NCBI RefSeq assembly: GCF_905220365.1
Contig: NC_061125.1
Span: 11,487,831-11,551,830 of the forward strand
Length of the DNA: 64,000 nt
Reading direction: 5' to 3'
Source of the DNA: Vanessa cardui
Taxonomy: Eukaryota; Arthropoda; Insecta; Lepidoptera; Nymphalidae
Both the position numbers and the translations under genes were made by a program. Position 1 is the stretch's first letter. Every line of letters begins with the position of its first letter. This document shows, in pieces, positions 1-13,372 of this stretch. The notes under the pieces were generated by a model that ran no database searches, was not told where the DNA came from, and saw only the letters and a list, made by a program, of their open reading frames with translations.

Positions 1-380
1 TTAGTTACTGTATAAATCTTCACCGCGTGGAATGGTGGCATGAATGATAGCAGCATTTCCCCGTTGAATCGCAATTCTGATCCTCTGGGCCAAAAACGAA
101 CCAGCCCTCCTGTCACCAGTGGAGGCAATGAGGCGAGGTGTTTTACTTTTGATACAAAAAAGTAATTAGATATAATACACGAATACTTAGTTCTTTTTTT
201 GCTTCAGCTTTTTCTCTTAGCATTGTTTCTCGGATATAAGATGGGGCCAACGTGTCAACACATGTAGCGTCCTACACAAGGGCCCGACCTCGTTCCTAGG
301 GAACCAATGTTAATCCATCAGGTCTCTTACCATCATCATGACTAATTCCACGAGGCTCAGTAAGAGCAGGAACGTATTTA
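1..380 (-). pseudogene. Decayed C-terminal end of a retroelement-type ORF
   Basis: Read on the minus strand, about 380-240 encodes a recognisable arthropod mobile-element C-terminal segment with the motifs EPRGIS.DDGKRPDGLTLV and GRALV.DATCVDTLAPS. Two tryptophan positions of the family pattern are TAG stops here. After a frame change, about 125-1 encodes TGDRRAGSFLAQRIRIAIQR followed by GNAA and TIPRGEDLY, and closes at the TAA formed by bases 1-3. I know this motif set from the ends of reverse-transcriptase-related ORFs in arthropods. Whether it is a nuclease-like domain of a particular LINE clade is uncertain. The stops and frame shift show it is dead. A second fragment of the same end lies at 38730-38814. 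Confidence 0.55.
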
Positions 381-449
381 ATGATTTTGTATGTAGTAAT
401 CCAAATTGTAGATAAATGCTAAGTGTTTTAAACACTTTGTTTAAAAAAA

Positions 450-745
450 AGTAACAGCCTGTAAATTTCCCACTGCTGCGATAAGGCCTCCTCTTCCATT
501 TAAGGAGAGGGTTTGGAACAAATTCCACCACGCTATTCCAATGCGGGTTGGTGGAATGCACATGTGGCAGAATTTCGATGAAATTAGACACATGCAGGTT
601 TCCTCAGGATGTTTTCCTTCACCGCCGAGCACGAGATGAATTATAAACACAAAATAAGCACATATGTATAGTGGTGCTTGCCTGGGTTTGAACCCGCAAT
701 AATCGGTTAAGATGCACATGTTCTAACCACTGGGCCATCTCGTGC
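450..745 (-). mobile_element. tRNA-derived SINE, family A (Metulj-like)
   Basis: Full-length copy in reverse orientation. The 3' tail end (AACAGCCTGTAAATTTCCC as seen on the plus strand) is at the left. The tRNA-like head, with box B (GGGTTTGAACCC as seen on the plus strand, near 686-697) and box A (CCACTGGGCCATCTC), is at the right. This family recurs about eleven times in the window. The tRNA head plus a body without coding capacity identifies a SINE mobilised by a LINE. No clear target-site duplication is seen for this copy. The short open frames here are shadows. Confidence 0.85.
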
Positions 746-2877
746 TTTATATGATAGCTAATTTTAAAATAACAATAACCGGTCACTAAATTACCCGAGA
801 GACATCATGAACAGTAAATAACAGCTGAACGTAACTCAACCCTGTTTTAATTGATCGTATTTTACTAAGTTCCGAACTAGTTATGGGTTCACCATGCTTT
901 ATGGGGTGAGGTGGGTTCATAATTAACGTGCTACACTGAATGTGGAATTTGTTTTCGACAGATTGTATCGATAGGGATGTATGGACTCTGTATTTAATGT
1001 CTTTTGTATAGTTCTGTTTAGTTATTGGAAAATGGTTCGTGTATTATATTCAAATAGTATATTATTAAGCGATCATTGTTAATTTAAATATGTTTGTTTG
1101 ATAAGACGATTAGAGTTTTGTATAATTACTAACAAATCCGACTGTTATAATACTGTTTGTGTATAATTACTACTGATGTTAATAAAAAGTGGGCATGTAT
1201 TTGGTAATGTGAGGTAACCAATAATAGTTTCGTTTAAAACAAAGAAGAATACAATAAAAAAAAATGTTTCTTTTTTTACGACCAAGCTAAATTTCAGCCC
1301 TATCATTCTCTTAATAACGTTTCCATCACCAACAAACGATAATAGTCTTATAATCATTACTTGTTTTAAATTAAACTGGTAAATAATTTCGGTTATCTCT
1401 TAGTTGGGTATAGAAAGTGCGCTTTGAAAAATGCCGACATCTTCTGAATTTACACCGAAAGGAAGCGCCAACACCGGTCTCCTGGTATTACGAAAACATT
1501 TCAAAAATTAAAAACAATATGTATCTAATATATGTATTGCGCCATCTAGTGGCGAATTAAATCGTATTGGATAGAACATATACGTTATTCATAAATACCT
1601 CTTTGGTACATTCACGTGAATGTTATAATGAAATTAATCGGTTGATACATTTTCTACAGTATGTAAGATATAGGAACTGGTTTTAACTAGTTTTAATTAT
1701 TGATTTATCGATATTTGCATTTTATTATTCAATTGAAAACAAAATAGAATGACTTTTTTCTGTTTTATATAACATCGTTATAATATACAGTAAAATCTAA
1801 AACATTTTTGAATTTAACGTTAAAACATTTTTCAGTTTAATATGATTAAATTCGGAATCAAATGTTTCTAAATTCCATAATGTTACTAAATAAGTGAATA
1901 AGCAAACAGTCTGCTACAACATGGTACCGTAATAAATTCAACACTACAGCTTAAAGTTGATGTAATGTACGTGCGAATCAATTCATTGCAACCCAACTCT
2001 AATGTACGACTTGCAACAATCCAAAGGAAATAATATGCAGTGTGTTTACACGATTCACATATCTATGTCTTTGACTGTAAGGTATAATCTTGTGTGAAAG
2101 ATATTGACGTTTATTAAAGGCGTTTTGTGTATAGAGCTCTTGCAAGCCTTCTATTAATTACAGCTGTCTTCCGTTTAGCATTCATTGATCAAATAATTTA
2201 TTTTAACTGTATTTAAGCTGTACGCTCTTTTCTAATAATTATATGTTAATATTTTAATGATTTATTTCCGTATTAAAATATAAACTACAGTGCTCCTGTT
2301 TTTTTCTTTGTGTACGCTTTCTTGGAAAAAATTGTAGCGGACAAAATAGTTTTATAATTTAAGGAAATGTAATAGGTTTCTTGTAGGAGTAGGAGTTTAA
2401 AGTCAAATAGAGGACTAGATATTTATAAAATTACAGCTGAACGCTATATGTGTTGCACTATGCATTCTTAAATTTGGTTGTATTAGAATATTTTACTCTG
2501 CCCAGGCGCCACCTATTGTACGAATACAAATAAGCATTCAAAAACAAATTTTCTTATGTAAGACTTTTATTATTATTTTGTTTAAACAAACAACAACAAG
2601 TACACAAATTAATAAAGGAAAGTATTCGTATTATATTAGACTTCATACTTGATCAATGAAGAAAGGAATAATCATTTTATATTTTGTTGAAGATATCTTT
2701 GTTGATTTTTAATTGTAATATTATTGTAATACCAAATGCTAATACAGGTAATATCATAAAGTTTAGCATCTACAGAAGCGGTTAATATTGTGTCAAGGCC
2801 TTATTATATCGACAAAATCTTTTATGACTAAAATAAATGATGATCATTATTTTTTTTTGTATATTATAATTGTTTAC
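746..2877. other. Gene-free AT-rich sequence
   Basis: About 2.1 kb of AT-rich sequence with no coding frame resembling a protein and no recognised repeat. I see nothing that can be named. Confidence 0.6.
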
Positions 2878-3042
2878 GATATTTCATTTAATAGAGAAGG
2901 AATTTTATAGGGGTCTGCGAATAATCGGGCGAATTTGTAGAGTATATTTTTATTGATATTTGATTTAATAGAGAAGGAATTTAATAGGGGTCTGCGAATA
3001 ATCGGCCAAATTGTAAAGTATATTTTTATTGATATTTGATTT
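2878..3042. repeat. 77-bp tandem duplication (2.15 copies)
   Basis: Copy 1 (2878-2954, 77 bp) and copy 2 (2955-3030, 76 bp) share the core AGGGGTCTGCGAATAATCGG with only a few differences. A third partial copy (GATATTTGATTT) begins at 3031. It is a local direct duplication in otherwise unique sequence, with no coding content. Confidence 0.9.
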
Positions 3043-6000
3043 CATCAATGATCTATATCAATATTGTATGCCTTGTATCATTACAATGTTTAAACAAAAC
3101 TCAATGCTACTTTAAATTCTACTCCTTATACGCAAAGCATGTTCCATTTAGACTTTGCAAATGTAATTAAGGGCTTAATTTACGATCTGTAATGTACGTA
3201 AATTCGAAATCTCTTTCAATTCATGTGCAGCCAACGAAATACGAGCAGGCTTTTCCCGGCTTGAAGCCAACTTCTGACTACATATAAAATGCTAGTTAAT
3301 GCTATATAATGGGCTCGGTTAATGTTGATACAATGTTTATATATGTGCATTGCTTTATAAAGCTAATAAGTCTTACTTTAAATATTTACCATACAAATAC
3401 AGCAGAAAATAAAGCAATAAGTATAATGAAATATTTTTATATAAGATATTCCATAACCTAAGAAGTTTTTTCATTCAAAAGTAACAGGTACTGGTTTATT
3501 ATTGCATTATAGCTTTAAATATTTATATTATTAATATGAACCATTAAAAAACCCTTGTAATGTTTTTATAAAGTATTTCGAAGTCTTGCTTTTATACAAA
3601 ATCTAATTGATTTTATTTTCAGAAAAAATGCAATAAAAATAGCGAGTTAAGCGCTATCGTGAGCGATACTTTGTCATGCTATATACAATAGAAGGAGCAC
3701 CCTAAACGTCGACAATATTTAGGCAAACTGCTCTGAATTAAGCATCGACGAGAATTAATTTTCCTTCATACAACTTAATTAGAATAATAATGTATTCCAG
3801 CCTTTTGAAGGCTTCCACTGTGAGATATTTGCGTAAAGTTCGTTATGTACCAAATAACGTTTATTGCATAAACCTTGCTTACATTTAATTTATATAAATT
3901 TATTTAGGAATAGAGACTCAATATTATTTCTAATATAAAAAAAATATACATACCAATGAATTGAAACCAAGTGAATTGTGTTTATATAAATAAATGTAAA
4001 GTCTTACTTGGTCATTGAAATATAATTATGTATTTGTCTACAGTTGGCGTTCAACTTCGATTATATTTAACACATGGAATTAGAAAGGCTGTATAACATT
4101 TGTTGTAACTCCTGTTATGTATCAGCTATGATGATGACATCCATTGCAAATCGCAGGAGAGCTATGTGTGCACCATATAGATGCTATGGCCTTACGAGTT
4201 TAGTGTCTTGAACAGATTCTTCAGAAGTATGAAATAAAAGGCGAATATACATGAAATATCTTGGATATCAGTATGTTTGATAGCGCGTCTGACCATTAAA
4301 TTCAAAACCAAGAGATCGCGAATAATAAAGTAAATTCTGACAACCAAATTTGCTAAATTATAATTAGTTAAAGGCGCCACATAATTGGCTACAGATTTTT
4401 AAGAAAATATATCTATGTGTACTTTTTAAGATCGAAGAAACCGGTTGGAACCATTGTTGAGTCTGTCAACGAAGCTCTAATCTAGGGCTCAACGAGGAGA
4501 CCATAGAGCGTTAAATAAAGGCCCAGAGTTCACTGATTTGTGATCCTTTTGGATATCTGAATGGAGGAAAATCATGAGCTTTGGCGCATCTTAGGACATA
4601 ATACTAGGATCAATATTAGGGTAGAAATTGACTGAATTATAATGCTAATGGTTAATAAAAAGATATTTAAAACCTAAAATCTAGCCTTAATATTTTTGCT
4701 TCAATAAAAAACCATGATAGAGATTTACGTAACTATTTACACAAACAGTAAAGTCATTAAATTATTTCTTATAGAGATTCCCTAATAGTCGCGACCCAAT
4801 GATTATTTACAATATTCGAAATGCTTAATTTGATTTCAGTACAATATTAGTTTCAAATCAAATTTAGGGATAAAAGCAGAACAGCGGAATAGTCTAACAA
4901 AGCTAATAGCTTCCTCATAATTACAGCCATCGCTCGTTATTAAATAACGTTTCTCAGCGACAAAATAAACAGATTACCTTCACGTGTAAATAGCTATCAA
5001 CGTGTGAACGCTGCTTAATGGGAGCTTTACGAGTGACATGACGTTTCCCCCGTTTACAATATAACGTCACGACTGACGTTTTAATTATTTCAGATTTAAT
5101 GGATATATTTTTATAATAACCCATAAAGTAAGCCAATCGAAAGCTTTGCAAAGATTGCAAATGGTTATTATTTTCAAGAGATTATTAATAAGGTTAGACT
5201 GTTACGTTAAAATTCTATTTTGAGTTTTTTAAGTTTTAGTGTAATTATATTTTAAGAAAAAATATCTTAATTTTTATTGTTTCTTCTGACCGAGATGTTC
5301 ATATAATTTTTTTATATTTTTACGTTAGTTAATTTTATTTATTTTTGTCTTAAAAAAAGCGATTCATAATATACACAACTGATAATAGTACTTACTCGGA
5401 GATGCGATGCAATTTGTTGTTTTAAGAGTATGTAATATAACCCTTTATAGTGGTTTAGTACGCCTGTTTTTGAAGAAGTGATAACTTATTATGACAGGGA
5501 AAACGTTATGTGCGCTTCGTTACGTAACGCGTTACGGCAAATTCTTATTTTCAATATTAAATATTTAAACTTAGATAAGTCTCGAGGTAAACATGTATCT
5601 TTATTTATTTTAAAATATTTTGTATCGCCACGTTTTAATCAAAACGCGCACCCATAGTACACACTGACAGGAACATTTTATGTGTTTAGCAATTTCGTTG
5701 ACGTAGTTAACGATGTTGACTGGACGCCATTTTGTTTTCTTATAACAATGCTCTGACATGTTTCGGGCCTGCCAGTTATACATCGTTTAGCTTAGGTAAA
5801 TTGTTTTTAAAGTAATTTACTGTTTTGAAATTTTAGGAGACAGTTAAATTACTTACAGCGATCTGACTGAACTATACTTACGATTTATTTTGTTGAAATC
5901 GGATAATTTTAATTTATTATAAACGTAGATATTATCCATACTTTATACATAACGACGTTCATTACCTTGTATATTGTAGTCTGTTAAGTAATTTCAAAAC

Positions 6001-8120
6001 GTTCAAACGTTAACCTTTAAATGATACTTTTTTGACATGTAAATTTTCCTCGAATTAAAAAAAGTGTACTAAGTATACTCTTAATAAGATATTATACGTA
6101 ATGATTTCTTATAGAAATAAACCGCGCAATGATAACTATACTACATGAATGTGTATTTATATTCCTTTACCCATTTCTTACAATTTGGATTTTTCGTACT
6201 ATCCGGGATGAAGGAGTTAAAACACTACTAAGTTTAAAATACAACGGTTACTGCAAATGAATTTAGATGAATATCTAGAAAAACAAAAGATATGAACACA
6301 AGTCCTCGGGATTTACGATCATAAGATTAGCTACAAGGCAAAGAGGCTTACTTTATTTTTTACTTTTTATGTTATAGGTGGCAAACGCAATATATTGTAG
6401 TAAAAAAAATATATATAGTATGAATATATTGAAATTAAAAATAAATAATTTTTACAATCACTAAAGCTTTCAGATATCATATATGTGATATCTGTCAGAC
6501 TGAAGGAAAATTATAATTGCACACATTTAAAATAAAACACAAGTACTTTGAACAAAGAAATGAGTTGAGAAGTATTTTCAAGTATTTCATAATTTGCTAC
6601 AAGGAACAGAAGAATTCCGCATTACAAATGAATTTAAGATCGTATGATAAACAAAATAATTGAACGAAGTTTACTAGCGACTAGCACGCCATTGCACTGT
6701 GCTTAGTTTATTTGTTTCAACAAATGAATAATCATTTTAATTTACCGTATTATTACTGGTCTTCGCTACTGATTGCAGGATCTTTTAAAAACAGTTGACT
6801 GTCGTTTTTTCATGCGCAATAATTATATCTTTATCATCTTGTGATTGGTTATGGATAAAATTATGGGGTAGTGTGGTGGAAGTTTTCTTATTTTCTGTTT
6901 CAGAAGAAAGAGTTATTTTCTAAAAAAAAGACGTATAGAGACTTAATTTTACGTTTAGTCGTTTGTAAACGCATTTTTATTTTAAATGACAAATGATGTT
7001 TTGGCTACTTTATTACTTTTTTCATTATGTAGAAATCAATTAAATTTTATATATATTTATTTGTTATACATATAAATGAAAATGATTACAATTAAAATGA
7101 ATACGCTACTCTACAAATCAGCGAATAATTGACTTGAGGTAATAAATAAAACTATACAATCGAATGAAATTTTACTTTTCTTAAATAATTTTAGATTAAA
7201 ATATATGAAGCGTTATGCGTATTCATTGATATGGCCATTTACGAAAAAGTCTCTAAAATTATAAAATACACTTTCACACCAGATACAAAACGCAAACAGT
7301 AAACAGACACTGTTACAAACAAACTGAGCTCTGGTTTTCACCAAACGCAAACAGAGGGTAACTCACCGACCACATCGATTGAACTGTGAATTCAACAAAA
7401 GTCGTAACAATCTGTATTGAATTCGGGGGTGCCCGGATTCTCATGTAACTGGTTCTCAGTGTGCAAACTTTATAATTGGCCATAACCCCCCAATATGTAG
7501 CCTTTCCTATGGGATCGAGTAATTAACTCCTCGATTGTTCTTGTCACTTCGTGTGACAATAGCCAGAAACTAATTTGGGTGAATAAAATAATACCTATTT
7601 ATTCACAGAGGTAGATTGTCATAACATCATAACTATTCCAAGATTTCTTGATACCTAATCATATTTTCTTCGTACCTCAAGTAAACCATGATAAACAGTT
7701 ACAATTATATAAGCAATGTATACAGTATGTAAATACATAGTTATATTGATAATAATATTCGAATTGTTATGCAAATCTAACCAGACGGTCTTTTGTCTTG
7801 GTCCTTAATTAATGCCTGTACGTCTACAAGTCCGGACTGCTCATGCATGTCACAAAGAGATGTAGCTTCAGGCGGTAATGAATGGCCTTTAATTTGCCTA
7901 TCCAGACTTGTCACTTCTGAGCTAATTGAACAGGCTCCACGAAGGAGAAAGAAAATTAGCTGTTGAAATTTGTTCAAAGGAAAAACGATGGCCATAGAAT
8001 TATGAATTGTAATCAAAATAAATGTTTTATTCTCAATAATTATAAGATAATTTTTAGGTGATTCATTTCATATCGAATCACATAATATAGTAGTTACTTA
8101 GGATTTTTCTTGGTAACAGG
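3043..8120. other. Gene-free AT-rich sequence with one unique GC-elevated island
   Basis: No coding frame resembling a protein. Most of the stretch is AT-rich and unremarkable. About 7300-7600 is a non-repetitive, higher-complexity island (for example CGGGGGTGCCCGGATTCTC near 7425) that could be conserved non-coding sequence; this is inference from composition only. The short frame at 7777-8016 matches nothing I know. Confidence 0.5.
6471..6494. repeat. Short inverted repeat
   Basis: Arms CAGATATCA (6471-6479) and TGATATCTG (6486-6494) are perfect complements around a 6-nt centre. It could be a palindromic binding site or chance in AT-rich DNA. Confidence 0.5.
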
Positions 8121-8394
8121 ACTTTGTGCAAGCCCGTCTGGCTAGGTTACTTTCACCCACTAATCAGATATTCTACCGCCAAACGCCGTTCTTAGTATTG
8201 TTGTGTTCCAGTTCGAAGGGTGAGTGAGCTAGTGTAACTACAGGCACAAGGGATATAACATCTCAGTTGACAAGGTTGTTGGCGCATTGGCGATATATAA
8301 GGGATGGTCAATGTTTCTTACAGTGCCATTGTTTACGGGCGATGGTGAACACTTACCATCACGTGACCCATATGCTCGTTCGCCAATCTATAAC
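8121..8394 (+). mobile_element. Dispersed lepidopteran repeat, family C (longest copy)
   Basis: This copy carries the diagnostic segments in order: TTTGTGCAAGCCCGTCTGGC, ATATTCTACCGCCAAACGCC, GTGAGTGAGCTAGTGTAACT, ACAGGCACAAGGGATATAAC, CACTTACCATCACGTGACCC and ATATGCTCGTTCGCCAA. Partial copies are at 13310, 30368 (reverse), 31079, 35535 (reverse), 37120 and 61289. It has no coding capacity; the 73-aa open frame across it is incidental. It is a short non-autonomous element or the end of a longer one; the class is not determined. Confidence 0.7.
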
Positions 8395-11158
8395 TTAAAA
8401 AAATTGCTCTACTATAAAAGTTATATTCCTTTATTTAATTACAAACTATATTCGTTTAAAAATGAAACGTGCCTTCCTTTATTTCAAAGGAATTTTCACA
8501 TTTCTTAAATAACTTCTAACATATTTTAGTTCCACTCGAGTTGAAGTTGCTTTCGTCTTAAAATCAAAACATTACGATTCAAGTTAGGTTACGTGGCGTG
8601 ACCTAAGTGGATTAAGGCTGGTTTCCTTGTTTTCTGACTAGTCCGCGCTAATTTAAAACCCTGAATCTCAAACCCTTGACAGTTTGACGTGAACGTAGCG
8701 TGTTTGTCTAAACTTTTGTAAGGATATTGGTAAGATGGAAACGGTTTTACTCTTGCTAAATATACATAAAAATAACATAAGACAAATTAAAGTATTTAGA
8801 CGTTTGTTAGAATAAAATCGAATGGTCGTTTTACTAGCGAAAATGTAATTAATAAATAAATAAAACTACGTCTTAGAAATAAAGTATTTTCGTTATCTGT
8901 TTGTATATTTCGTAAATAAATAAATATCTTAGATAAATAAATTTCATTGAGAATTGACTGCAACGAACAATGAACTTATTTTGAATTGCTAATTAAAAAT
9001 ACAAAAAGACTAATCGAGTTTCATATTTTGAGTTTATTTTTATATTCCCTTCTAGTATATCTAAGTCTCCTCTGAAAACTCGAGACTAGACGGGGGGGTC
9101 GGCGTGACCATTCTAAAATTTCCTTGCACGAAAGCTCTTTGCAGTTGACAGTGGGTGGGGTGAAATGTTATTGTACACAAATATTGTACACTCAAATTAA
9201 ACTTTTAAATACATTGTTTTGACATGTTAGTTTAAACTTTAAAAGATATAATATATAGGACGAATAAAAGTCTTTTATTTTGTATATAAAATCATTTCTT
9301 ATAATTCCATATTATTACTACAATTTTTTAAAATTTAAAACAACTAAACAAAACACTATTACTAAACGGTATTAATTATATTGTAATAATTATTACATTT
9401 AATATATAAATAGTACAAAATTACGTCTCATAAATTATTATTTTCGTTTGTAATGTTCATGTGTGTGTGTATGTATGTAAGAGCAAGTCTCTTAAGTGAA
9501 TTATTCTGAATCGCACGTATGTAAAAATCATGAAGTGTATGTTACGGGATGAAGCACCGCTAAGTGTAGCTACTTAGGTTATATTATGATTTATGATCAC
9601 ATAAATAAATACGTGTACGAAAACACGAGTGTACTGATAGATATAGGATGATAAGAGTTCAAGTGTAAAATAAACTTTACGTGTTGTCTGAGGCAACGAA
9701 ACAGACTAAACTGCTGTTAACAATTTCCCAAAAGAAAAGTCTTTTACTACACTTACTCCAAATAAATGAAACAAGCAAACGATATGATGATATGAATTGA
9801 ATTGTTCGCAAAATACTAGCACATTAAAGGAGCTCGATCATGTGCTCAATTGAGCAAGTGACCGCATGACTGTATTCGATGAATCTTCTTTACGGGATGA
9901 CCGCTGAGCGCGGCGAGCTGTGTAATGTATCATATGGAACCCTTTGGGATTAAATAGTCTTCACGATACTGGAATCTCTATTAAAGTCCGCCTTCTAGAA
10001 ATTTACTCGTTACTCTTTGTAAAACCATCTGAGTCACAACTCAAGAGTTGAACGTAAACGGTCACGAATTCAAAATATGACGGCGTTTTGAACGTATGGA
10101 TAGCTTATATTACTAAACTGTACAAATCTCTTCTCTATGAATCTCTGTGATTTTTTTATAAGCACATACTGAGACATATTTTGTTAATATATAGCTATTT
10201 ACTAGGTATAATATATAAGGTATAATACCTATTACCTATTCAGAAAAAATTTTATATCGAAAAGTTATGACCGTGAAAGTGACTAAACGTATATAAAGTT
10301 TCTTCTCGGCTTTTTTAATAAATCTGATTTATCAATCCTAAAAAATAAAATCGATTTTTACCTTAATCGACAATCGTTGTTTGCTTTAAATTAATATGTC
10401 ATTATTATAACTAGTCTTTGTTATTTTTTTCTATTTTTTTGTTAGTAATTTTAGTTGTCAGCGCTGCTATCATTAATTACAGTAAAATTTCTATTTTTTT
10501 TATAAATATAGACGTAAGTATTACCGACTGTTAACGCGGCACTTGTAATAATCGTAAAATATATTGTTTTAATTGTTCAAGATTTGGATTTCTGATATGA
10601 GACAATTAAAATTACTCTTGAAAATATTTTAAATATAAAACAAACCATAACCGTAAAGTACTTTTTTATTAGCTTGACTATTACAATTACTCAACCGGAA
10701 TAATATACGTAACTTTAAAAAAAGTTGCCGCTGTAGACTTTCAATTTAATAAGAAAAATGATAAGTTTAATTCGTCTTTTATAATTTTATTATGTCTGTT
10801 TGAAATATCAAAATAAATATTTTTTAAGTAAATGCATAGGTATGCATGTAGTAACATACATGGTACATATACAAAAATAACATTTTTTACAATTTTATTG
10901 TCTACACTGGTGATACTCTATTACCAATTATTCTATCACTAGCCTTATATTGTGTACTTTTCCGATTCAGGTTTGAAGTGTTAGCTAGTGTGATTATCAT
11001 TTTTTTATGAGCCAATAAGTGTTTATAAATACGGGGGACAGAACACCTTAAAAGTTGTGCTTGATAGCTAGATAATTTAGGATGTGAGAATTAGTTTATA
11101 CTTATTCCAGTATTGGAGATGATCATACCATACCTACCAATAGATAGAGTCGGTTTTT
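8395..11158. other. Gene-free AT-rich sequence
   Basis: No protein-like frame. About 10845-10905 resembles the 5' part of the RTE-like relic at 24131-24420 (shared ACATTTTTTACAATTTT segment). Otherwise only low-complexity AT-rich sequence is seen. Confidence 0.55.
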
Positions 11159-11502
11159 AAATTTGGTCGGTTACAACAACAACAACAGCCTGTAAATTCT
11201 CACTGCTGGGATAAAGGCCTCCTCTCCCTTTGAGGAGAAGGTTTGGAACATATTCCACCACGCTGTTCCAATGCGTGTTGGTGGAACACATGTAGCAGAA
11301 CTTCAATGAAATTTGTTACATGCAGGTTTCCTCACGATGTTTTCCTTCACCGCTGAGTACGAAATGAATTATAAAGACAAATTAAGCACACGAATCAGCG
11401 GTGCTTGCCTGGGTTTGAACCCACAAGCATCAGTTAAGATGCACGCGTTCTAGCCACTGGGCCATCTCGACTCGTATGTAGTTAATAAAATTCGGTCGGT
11501 TA
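11159..11502 (-). mobile_element. SINE family A with near-perfect target-site duplication
   Basis: Reverse-orientation copy: (ACA)n tail at 11173, head ending near 11474. The flanks AAATTTGGTCGGTTA (11159-11173) and AAATTCGGTCGGTTA (11488-11502) match at 14 of 15 positions. This supports retroposition, although 13 bases of non-SINE-like sequence lie between the head and the right repeat. Confidence 0.8.
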
Positions 11503-11940
11503 TTATTTTTTTATTGAAAATAGTAGAATAACATTTTTTTTTTCTAATATGTTGCTTTAATCAGACATTTTACTTACGACAATAATGTATATAGTCTGCA
11601 CTGCCCTTAATTTACATAAGTTATAACTGCTAAAAGCTATTAATGTTTTGCCCGCTTCGCGTTTTTACTTATCAATCGCACGACTTTTACTTTAGCACTT
11701 CACTCAGAAAGTGTTCGTGTTGAAAGCATTGTTCTTGATAAATTATATACATATATATTTTTTACTGAAAAATTACTTTATGTTTATTAATAATATAGGA
11801 ATGGAATACTGATATCAGAAATGAATACATTTACATAATACATTTTATTAAAATGTATTCCTATAAATACATACATATATTGGTGTTCTTAAAATAAAAT
11901 ATGATAGACGTTACATATTAATAATTATATTAATAATATT
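11503..11940. other. Gene-free AT-rich sequence
   Basis: Nothing recognisable; AT-rich with short direct repeats only. Confidence 0.6.
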
Positions 11941-12186
11941 GGACGACCTCCATGGTCGAGTGGTGGTGTACACCGGTTTTCATGGGTACGCCACTCTGAG
12001 GTCCCGGGTTCGATTCCCGGCCGAGTCGATGTAGATTACCATTAGTTTTCTATGTTGTCTTGGGTACTGGATGTTTGTGGTACCGTCGTTACTTCTGATT
12101 TCCATAACACAAGTGCTTCAGCTACTTACATTGGGATCAGAGTAATGTATGTGATGTTGTCTCATATTTGTTATTATTATTATTAT
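11941..12186 (+). mobile_element. tRNA-derived SINE, family B
   Basis: The head carries a tRNA-like box A region (GGTCGAGTGGTGGTGTAC) and a perfect box B, GGTTCGATTCC, at 12007-12017. The body has GGTACCGTCGTTACTTCTGA and ACTTACATTGGGATCAGAGT, and the copy ends in a (TTA)n tract. Three more copies are at 28223, 42625 (reverse) and 62043. The box B spacing and the shared body show a SINE and not a functional tRNA gene, since no cloverleaf continues past the head. Confidence 0.8.
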
Positions 12187-13085
12187 AATATGTAATTTAT
12201 CTTTGTTAAGAAGTTTTATTTTTACATATTTCTTATTAATTTAAATAAAATGGTTTATAATATTCATAGTTTTATTACAGGGAACGTAATAAAACTCTTC
12301 ATCCCTTCCAGTGTGTCATATTCTGATATATACAATGTTGTAGTCGCTGTGCCCCACAGAATATTACAAAACAGTGCAGTTAATTAAGGCGCAGCAAAGC
12401 CGGCGGGCCGCGGGCGAAATGGGAAATAGCTAATTATGAACTTGCGTAGTGGCTTAAACCTAGAGAAGTGCGTTCCATGCTAAAAGTGGAGGCGAAACTT
12501 TGAAAATACGTTTATGAATAGGAGTTCTATTTCAAATTTTGTTAGCGTAGATAATTTTCACTCTAGCGCTTTAAACAAATCAGCTTCGTAGCTTATTTTG
12601 AGAAGCTTGTGTTACGTTTAAATAATTAATGTTTCGGAAATAAGTTAAACGTTTAAAAATCGAAAATATAATTTTGTATTCAATTTAAAAGGATGTCAAA
12701 AATTATGCAGATTTTTTTAATTTAATACAACTTGCTACTCTATTATTTGTACTCTAATGTATTCATAATTTATGACATGAAAAAATAACGCTTGAGCGTA
12801 CAAAATAGGCCACCAGTCAATATTTCTGGCTTTACGATACTACGTGAAATTAAAATATGGATTTAGTAAATTTGACTTTATTAATAACACGAACAGACCG
12901 CAATGTCCTTCGCGGGAGTATGCGGATATACAGTTTTTTAATATCCTTTGGGATTTGTTTAATATTATATTCATTTGGTGGTAGAGCTTTGAGCGCATCT
13001 GGGTGCAACCCACATATCACATATTTTAAAGCTAAAAAGCAGTACTGTATATTATACATTGTTATATTATGGCTATAAATGTATA
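12187..13085. other. Gene-free sequence with a GC-rich islet
   Basis: About 12340-12500 is unique and GC-elevated (AAAGCCGGCGGGCCGCGGGC near 12396) in an AT-rich setting, next to a TTAATTAA homeodomain-type core. It is a candidate regulatory or conserved non-coding islet, by composition only. The overlapping frames at 12850-13149 lie on opposite strands and match nothing. Confidence 0.4.
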
Positions 13086-13300
13086 ATATATATTGTAAGG
13101 TGGGCATGCGGAGGAATGAGGAATATATTGTGAGGAAGGGGACGACCAATGAAACAATAGCTGGATTGTGTGAAAGATGATGTGGCTGGATAGAATGTCA
13201 CTTGAGAGATGGTCAGATTGGGAAGTGTGGAAGAAGACATACTGCACCGATCGCAAGTAAATTGGGATAATGGCAGGAGGTTCATGATGATGTTATATGC
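13086..13300 (+). pseudogene. Relic resembling the tail of an RTE-type reverse transcriptase ORF
   Basis: On the plus strand, broken frames around 13160-13260 spell pieces that recall the end of RTE-like ORFs (K-D-D-V-A, E-M-V, then a lysine-rich YCTDRK-type end with a stop). In-frame stops and frame shifts are present. Assignment is tentative because the match is short and from memory of the family. Confidence 0.3.
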
Positions 13301-13309
13301 TGGCGAAGA

Positions 13310-13372
13310 AAGTGAGTTAACCATTGTTACTACAGGCACAGGAGTCAACATCCTATTCCCAAAGATGTAATT
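13310..13372 (+). mobile_element. Family C repeat fragment
   Basis: Short degraded match to the middle of the repeat at 8121-8394: GTTACTACAGGCACAGGAGT followed by CCTATTCCCAAAGATG. Confidence 0.45.

Noticed and set aside
8287..8508. 73-aa frame
   Set aside because: Begins inside the family C repeat and ends in AT-rich sequence.
11941..12030. tRNA gene suggested by a perfect box B
   Set aside because: The A and B boxes are the head of a repeated SINE with a conserved non-tRNA body; no complete cloverleaf is seen. The same applies at 28223, 42625 and 62043.
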